Shown: piece by piece, positions 59,633 to 64,000 of the stretch
Layout of the letters: each line of letters begins with the position of its first letter
Position numbering within the stretch: the stretch's first letter is position 1
Assembly: GCA_041739085.1 (NCBI GenBank)
Contig: JBGSON010000004.1
Span: 1 to 64,000 of the forward strand
DNA from: JBGSON01 sp041739085
GTDB lineage: Bacteria; Patescibacteriota; Gracilibacteria; CAIRYL01
Direction: 5' to 3'
Length of the DNA: 64,000 nucleotides
The notes under the pieces: model-generated
Told to the model about the DNA's origin: nothing
Seen by the model: the letters and a program-made list of their open reading frames with translations, nothing else
Databases searched by the model: none
Translations under genes and position numbers: made by a program

Positions 59633-62152
59633 ATGCATCGGATCCGGATTGCCGGCCTCATCGGCCTTTTTTTGGGACTTGTCTTCTCTCTCACTGTTCC
59701 TTCTTTTGCCGAGAAGAAAGCGTTCCCGGATGTGAACGAAAATCATAAATATTTTACCTCCATCACATTTCTCTACGATCAGGATATTTTCCGGGGTGAT
59801 GCGGATACGGGAAAATTCCGACCCGGAGACCTCATCAACCGCGCCGAATTCGCTACGATCATCACCCGGCTCCTCGGGGCAAATCCTTCCCATACCGAAT
59901 ATCACGACTGTTTCCCCGATGTCTCGAATGAATGGTATGCCCCTTCGGTCTGTTATGTTCTCGAACAGGGGATCATGAGAGGATTCTCAGGAGGAGACAT
60001 GAAGGGGAAGTTCGGGCCCGACCGGCCGCTCCTCTTTGGAGAGCTTCTCGTCATCATGGCAAGACTCTCCGACTGGAATACCGCATTCGGTGGAGAATGG
60101 TACGAACCCGCGTTCTATTATGCGCAGCAGAGGAATATTTTGCGGAACAAGCTCTTTGACGAGCCGGCGAACAGAGGAAGTGTCGCCGAGATCATATATC
60201 GGGCAGTGGCGCTCAACATGCTTCAGGTTGGCGTCTTTCATGACACAGAAACGCCTCCCGCATTCGAGGAATATGTCGAGAGCGTTGATTTTGATATCAC
60301 GGCAGCACTCAAGGAAGGAGGGGACCGTTTTTTGCGAGAGCCTCATACGGTGACTTCAGAGAGCGGGCTCAACTTTGTTTTTTCTGGACTCCAGGATGAC
60401 AGGGTCGTTGCGAACGGGAAGGATTCCTATATCGTCCAGTTCCGGATTGATGATCCGGAGACCGATGATCCCGAGTTCTCTGTCTATCATGACCGGGATC
60501 TCCGGATATCATTTCAGGAAAAGACAAGACTTGTGGATCTGGACGGATCAGTAAGCCCCGAATCGATCGATTATATCTATCGCGGGAGGGGATACTACGA
60601 AGTGACTGTGAAAAGTAAAGTGAGCGGTCATCGCTCTCTCGTCATCCAGGATGGTGAGAGTGGCGATATCGTAAAAAAAGAACTCTATTTCGCTCCCGGA
60701 AAAGCCCTCCGGTTCGAGGTCCTCGACACATCGGGACCCGGAGGACCGGATATGCTCGCGGGAGAAAAACATTACCGGGTCGCGGTCATGGACGAATACT
60801 GGAATCCGATCCCGGAAGCGGTCTTCTCCGGAACGACCTCAAACGGATACATCTATTTCGAACATAATAACGACGGGACTGCGACAGCGTATCTTCTTGC
60901 GACCCAGTATGGAGCAGCAGAAGTGGAACTCATGGCCGCGGCTTCCGGTCAGACGTTCACCATCACCGACTCCGCATTCTTTTCTCCTGTCGAGCTCGGG
61001 TATGAAGGTGCCTATGTTCAGTCGGGAGAACCTGTTATTCTCCCGATTCTCCTCTTCATTCCGAATTATGCAGAGGACATGACATTCCTTGACCTTGAGA
61101 TCGCGATTCCGAATTCTATCGAGTATATCAATGCCAGAGTCGGGTCCAATGCTTTCGAAGGGACTCGTGATTTTGAAAGGGACGATATGGGGGCGGTGAA
61201 ACTCACGGTATCCGGGAGTATTTCCCATGGGGAGAAGAGGACGATCCGGCAAAAAATCGGAGAACTCATCGTCACATCCCCCTATCCGCAGGAGCATGAA
61301 ATCTCGGCATCGGTCGAACTGTATTCCGAGGATCCTTCAGTGCTGAAGGAACTCCTGGGAGACGACTCCATGATCATTTCTGGAAAGAAACTCGTTTCTC
61401 CTCATCCATATTCTCTCGCGACTCTCTTGGGTACCCGAGAGAAAACAGTCTGTATCGATGTCTTTGTATCGCCGGAAGTAGATATTACAGAGGCAGAGAT
61501 CGACCGGGATGTTCTCGCGGCACAGGATATGCTCACAAAAAACGCAGTATCATCGAGCTGTCCGTACGCAATGAAGGTTGATGCTGAGATCACATTCGCC
61601 GATCACGTTTTCTGGAAGGGGATTTTCGGAGAGACAGGGAATGTCCTTGGTGAGGTCACTCCCGAGGCTCTCCAGTCGTGGTATGAGGAACTCGTTCCCG
61701 CCTGGAATAGCGAGGCCTCCGTTTCAGAAGAAGAGTCAGAAGAAGCGGTCACTCCGCGGCAGTGGTGCACAAAAGTGTTTTATGTTCCGGAGGATGCGTC
61801 AGAAGCAGGGGAAAGCGTTCTCTCTGATCTCTTCCTTTCCGAGGATGGGGAGAGCCTTTACGGCGTCGCTGACTATATTCTCATCCGCAATGCGGTCGAC
61901 CGGGATGACCGCGCACTCGCATCAGCCCTTGTTCATCACCTGAGCGGGAACACCGTTCGGGGAAATGACGCTGGCGCTTTCCAGGGAGCAGGACAGAGAG
62001 GGAATCTCATGAGCTCAGACCGCGTGAATGCGAAAGGGGTGGTCCTCAATTTCTTGTCCGGAGACGATCTCACTCCAGCACAGTGTGAACTTATTGACTG
62101 GGCGCATCCGCGGTTCAACCATTATCCTCCGCAACAAAGTCCATCCATCTGA
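59633..62152 (+). CDS. Large SLH surface protein with a degenerate metalloprotease-like tail
   Basis: The 839-residue protein has a signal peptide (cleavage near SFAEKK). Three SLH repeats cover about residues 28-200 (FPDVNENHKYFTSITFLYDQDIFRGDADTGKFRPG, then DCFPDVSNEWYAPSVCYV and a third). Beta-rich regions follow (about 230-330, 355-470 and 470-590). The C-terminal 200 residues resemble a zinc metalloprotease domain of the metzincin kind: CIDVFVSPEVDITEAEI early, then ALVHHLSGNTV where an active enzyme would have HExxHxxG, then QRGNLMSS and LTPAQCELI (family NLM and LTxxQ). The second zinc histidine and catalytic glutamate are replaced, so the domain is probably inactive. It has its own -10 box. 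Confidence 0.85.
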   Translation: MHRIRIAGLIGLFLGLVFSLTVPSFAEKKAFPDVNENHKYFTSITFLYDQDIFRGDADTGKFRPGDLINRAEFATIITRLLGANPSHTEYHDCFPDVSNEWYAPSVCYVLEQGIMRGFSGGDMKGKFGPDRPLLFGELLVIMARLSDWNTAFGGEWYEPAFYYAQQRNILRNKLFDEPANRGSVAEIIYRAVALNMLQVGVFHDTETPPAFEEYVESVDFDITAALKEGGDRFLREPHTVTSESGLNFVFSGLQDDRVVANGKDSYIVQFRIDDPETDDPEFSVYHDRDLRISFQEKTRLVDLDGSVSPESIDYIYRGRGYYEVTVKSKVSGHRSLVIQDGESGDIVKKELYFAPGKALRFEVLDTSGPGGPDMLAGEKHYRVAVMDEYWNPIPEAVFSGTTSNGYIYFEHNNDGTATAYLLATQYGAAEVELMAAASGQTFTITDSAFFSPVELGYEGAYVQSGEPVILPILLFIPNYAEDMTFLDLEIAIPNSIEYINARVGSNAFEGTRDFERDDMGAVKLTVSGSISHGEKRTIRQKIGELIVTSPYPQEHEISASVELYSEDPSVLKELLGDDSMIISGKKLVSPHPYSLATLLGTREKTVCIDVFVSPEVDITEAEIDRDVLAAQDMLTKNAVSSSCPYAMKVDAEITFADHVFWKGIFGETGNVLGEVTPEALQSWYEELVPAWNSEASVSEEESEEAVTPRQWCTKVFYVPEDASEAGESVLSDLFLSEDGESLYGVADYILIRNAVDRDDRALASALVHHLSGNTVRGNDAGAFQGAGQRGNLMSSDRVNAKGVVLNFLSGDDLTPAQCELIDWAHPRFNHYPPQQSPSI

Positions 62153-62211
62153 TCTTTTTTTGGACTGAAGTGAATGCATGAGAGAGGAAGCCAATATTTT
62201 TCTTTTCACCT

Positions 62212-62667
62212 ATGATCGTTGCTATCGGATCAGATCACGCTGGATTTCTCTTCAAAGAAGAAATCAAAAAAATGCTTCAAAAAATGGGACATGAAGTGAT
62301 GGATTTCGGGACTCATTCGGAAGAATCGACGGATTATCCGATCTATTGCCGTCCGGTCGCAGAAGCTATTCAGAAAGGAGAAGCGAATCGGGGGATCGTC
62401 CTCGGAGGATCGGGAAACGGAGAGGCAATGGTCGCGAACCGTGTTCCGGGAGTACGGTGCGCCATCTGCTGGAATGAGAAATCAGCCCGGCTCGCCAGAG
62501 AACACAACGACTCAAACTGCCTTTCCATAGGAGCACGGATGATGGATCTCAATACCGCCCTCCATATCGTAAAGGTATGGTTTGAAGCGGAATTTGAAGG
62601 AGGACGCCACATCCGGCGGATCGAACTCATCGATCATCCGGAAAAGGCCGGTGCAACACAGCAGTAA
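62212..62667 (+). CDS. rpiB: Ribose-5-phosphate isomerase B
   Basis: RpiB interconverts ribose 5-phosphate and ribulose 5-phosphate. The 151-residue protein opens with IVAIGSDHAGFLFKEEI and has GGSGNGEAMVANRVPGVRCAICWNE. The catalytic cysteine of the E. coli enzyme (CGTGIGM) is replaced by Gly-Ser, and a glutamate (GNGE) takes its place, as in the actinobacterial type. Length is normal. rpe follows 13 bases after the stop, so the two make a pentose-phosphate pair. The start follows a pyrimidine run. Confidence 0.94.
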   Translation: MIVAIGSDHAGFLFKEEIKKMLQKMGHEVMDFGTHSEESTDYPIYCRPVAEAIQKGEANRGIVLGGSGNGEAMVANRVPGVRCAICWNEKSARLAREHNDSNCLSIGARMMDLNTALHIVKVWFEAEFEGGRHIRRIELIDHPEKAGATQQ

Positions 62668-62680
62668 TTTTTTATCCCCC

Positions 62681-63319
62681 ATGCCCGACATCAAGATTTT
62701 CCCATCGCTCCTCTCCGCCGATTTTGGGAGGCTCCAGTCGGAGATCGACCGGTTTGAACCTTTTGTCGACGGATTCCATTTCGATGTCATGGACGGTCAT
62801 TTTGTCCCGAACCTCACCATGGGAGCTCCGATTCTGAAATGCCTCAGGACAAAGGGAGTGTTCGATGTCCATCTCATGGTCGAAAACCCTGAGAATCTCA
62901 TTGAGGATTTCGTCAAGGCAGGCGCCGGAATGATTTCTTTCCATGCCGAAGCCGCGGGGAATAATTCCCTCAGACTCATCAAGCGGATAAAAAGCCTTCA
63001 GGCAAAGGCAGGAGTCGTTCTGAAGCCAAGGACATCAGTCGCTTCAATCGAAGAAGTCATCCATGATATCGATTTTGTCCTCATCATGAGTGTTGAACCC
63101 GGTTACAGCGGACAGAAGTTCATGCCGGAAGTCCTCGAAAAAGTGAAGGAATTGCGGCGGCGCTTCCCCGGTCTTGATATCGAGATCGACGGCGGCGTAA
63201 GCGGCAGCACCATTGCCGAAGTCCTTCAAGCGGGTGCGAACATGATCGTCTCCGCCTCCTATCTTTTCGGATCGGATGATCCGGAAAAGGCGGTGAAAAC
63301 ACTGAGAGGCGAATCATGA
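62681..63319 (+). CDS. rpe: Ribulose-phosphate 3-epimerase
   Basis: Rpe interconverts ribulose 5-phosphate and xylulose 5-phosphate. The 212-residue TIM-barrel protein has all family motifs: FPSLLSADFGRL, FHFDVMDGHFVPNLTMG with the catalytic aspartate, FDVHLMVENPENLIEDF, MSVEPGYSGQKFMPEVLEKV and IDGGVSGSTIAEVLQAGA with the second catalytic aspartate. I use the ATG at 62681, 13 bases after rpiB; an in-frame extension overlaps rpiB. It converges with the MutY-Nudix gene, sharing no gap. Confidence 0.95.
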   Translation: MPDIKIFPSLLSADFGRLQSEIDRFEPFVDGFHFDVMDGHFVPNLTMGAPILKCLRTKGVFDVHLMVENPENLIEDFVKAGAGMISFHAEAAGNNSLRLIKRIKSLQAKAGVVLKPRTSVASIEEVIHDIDFVLIMSVEPGYSGQKFMPEVLEKVKELRRRFPGLDIEIDGGVSGSTIAEVLQAGANMIVSASYLFGSDDPEKAVKTLRGES

Positions 63320-64000
63320 TTATTCGGGGAATTTCATTTCCCTGAGTTTCTCCACCGCTTTCGCGTTCGCGGAAGGAAAATCGTAGTCATTGAGATTTTT
63401 CGGGCTCACCCAGCCGAGTCTCGCATGATCGAGGCATTTCGGTTTTCCGGAAAGGATCTGGCACCGGAAAAACCGGAGGCGCCAGAAGAATTCGCCATCT
63501 TCCCACATTTCCTCAAAAAAATGCGGCCTCACGGAGATCTCGATCCCGAGCTCTTCCCGGATTTCCCGTTTCAGGGTCCCCCTCCAGTCCTCCCCCCTTT
63601 CCCGCTTTCCCCCGGGAAATTCCCAGAATCCTCCTTTGGATTCTTTTCTTTTTGCAATGAGATATTTTCTGTTGCAATGGATGCACGCGGCGGCGACTTC
63701 GATGACCGGTTTTCTTTTTACATTTGCGGGGATGGTGATGTCTTTTTTTCCGAGAGAACCTTCCCACTGCTCTTTCGTCCCGCTCTTCAGAAAATGACAG
63801 ACAGAACGGAGAGGACAGATTTCGCATTGCACTTTTTTGCTCCGGCAAATCATTGCTCCGAGATCCATGAGCGCATAATTCAGGTCCCGGGATTTTTTCG
63901 TGTTCCCAAATATGCTTTCCGTTCTTTTTTTCACCTGATTTTTCGGACAGCCGATGACTCTCTGCATAATGCGTGAAACGTTCGTGTCCACTGCCGGGAA
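63320..64000 (-). CDS. mutY: MutY adenine glycosylase fused to an intact Nudix domain (N-terminus outside the window)
   Basis: The visible 226 residues begin inside the helix-hairpin-helix glycosylase domain at FPAVDTNVSRIMQRVIG. The catalytic aspartate is the one in AVDTN. The iron-sulfur cluster loop follows: four cysteines in CRSKKVQCEICPLRSVC, spaced C-x6-C-x2-C-x5-C. A linker leads to a Nudix domain with a complete Nudix box GGKRERGEDWRGTLKREIREELG (G-x5-E-x7-REU-x-EE-x-GU). In ordinary MutY the C-terminal MutT-like domain recognises 8-oxoguanine but has lost the box. The intact box here suggests it could also hydrolyse oxidised nucleotides, which is inference. The upstream part lies beyond base 64000. 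Confidence 0.92.
   Translation of the reverse strand, partial: FPAVDTNVSRIMQRVIGCPKNQVKKRTESIFGNTKKSRDLNYALMDLGAMICRSKKVQCEICPLRSVCHFLKSGTKEQWEGSLGKKDITIPANVKRKPVIEVAAACIHCNRKYLIAKRKESKGGFWEFPGGKRERGEDWRGTLKREIREELGIEISVRPHFFEEMWEDGEFFWRLRFFRCQILSGKPKCLDHARLGWVSPKNLNDYDFPSANAKAVEKLREMKFPE

Overview
The window is a chromosomal piece of a bacterium that uses the standard code (TGA is a normal stop) and has mid-range GC. Several traits point to the Patescibacteria (Candidate Phyla Radiation), perhaps a Peregrinibacteria-like lineage. These are a threonyl-tRNA synthetase without its TGS domain, a short S1 protein with a Lys/Glu tail, five PilT-type ATPases, three S-layer-homology (SLH) surface proteins, a VirB2/TrbC-like membrane protein, and many short conserved genes arranged without the usual operon partners. 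This placement is inference; a 16S rRNA or ribosomal-protein tree would settle it. Most start codons have no Shine-Dalgarno motif and follow a pyrimidine-rich stretch.

Layout. 0-6.4 kb: M16 peptidase (partial), recA, pyrB, an AT-rich membrane protein, pyrC, a PduO-type cobalamin adenosyltransferase, proC. 6.4-12.8 kb: four pilT genes around prmC and a NadM-like gene. 12.9-17.2 kb: lytic transglycosylase, ylxR, rpsA, and an SLH protein ending in a CuA-type copper domain. 17.4-23.6 kb: Rel-family (p)ppGpp enzyme with a ruined hydrolase site, recO-ftsX-RibL-like operon, and thrS preceded by what looks like a complete threonine attenuator with a 19-residue leader peptide. 23.8-26.8 kb: membrane proteins in an AT-rich, hairpin-rich stretch ending at tRNA-Arg(CCU). 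26.8-30.7 kb: MBL-like protein, murA, membrane protein, lspA, HAD phosphatase. 31-40.7 kb: leuS, two orphan genes with near-consensus promoters, secF, two tandem membrane-anchored EreA/TraB-like paralogues, tsaD. 41-47.6 kb: a RAYT remnant, a conserved unknown, tryptophanase, purF, two membrane proteins, an IS30 remnant. 47.6-52.4 kb: ABC transporter pair, TPR-like protein, fifth pilT, VirB2/TrbC-like protein, sufE. 52.4-64 kb: 5'-3' exonuclease, a TsaE-HD fusion, an M23-SLH protein, a structured non-coding interval, fbp, gap, a large SLH protein, rpiB, rpe and a partial MutY-Nudix fusion.

How the genes fit together. The metabolic genes give pieces of pyrimidine synthesis (pyrB, pyrC), purine entry (purF), triose/hexose and pentose phosphate interconversion (gap, fbp, rpiB, rpe), and tryptophan breakdown. 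The cell-surface genes (murA, lspA, secF, lytic transglycosylase, M23 peptidase, three SLH proteins, pilus ATPases) describe a single-membrane-like, S-layer-coated cell with active pili. Mobile DNA is sparse and decayed: one RAYT, one IS30 fragment, and several families of short intergenic repeats.

The most unusual signals are the thrS attenuator, the SLH-CuA protein, the TsaE-HD and MutY-Nudix fusions, the degenerate hydrolase of the Rel enzyme, the degenerate metalloprotease-like tail of the largest SLH protein, and the shared 9-base-period repeats between genes.
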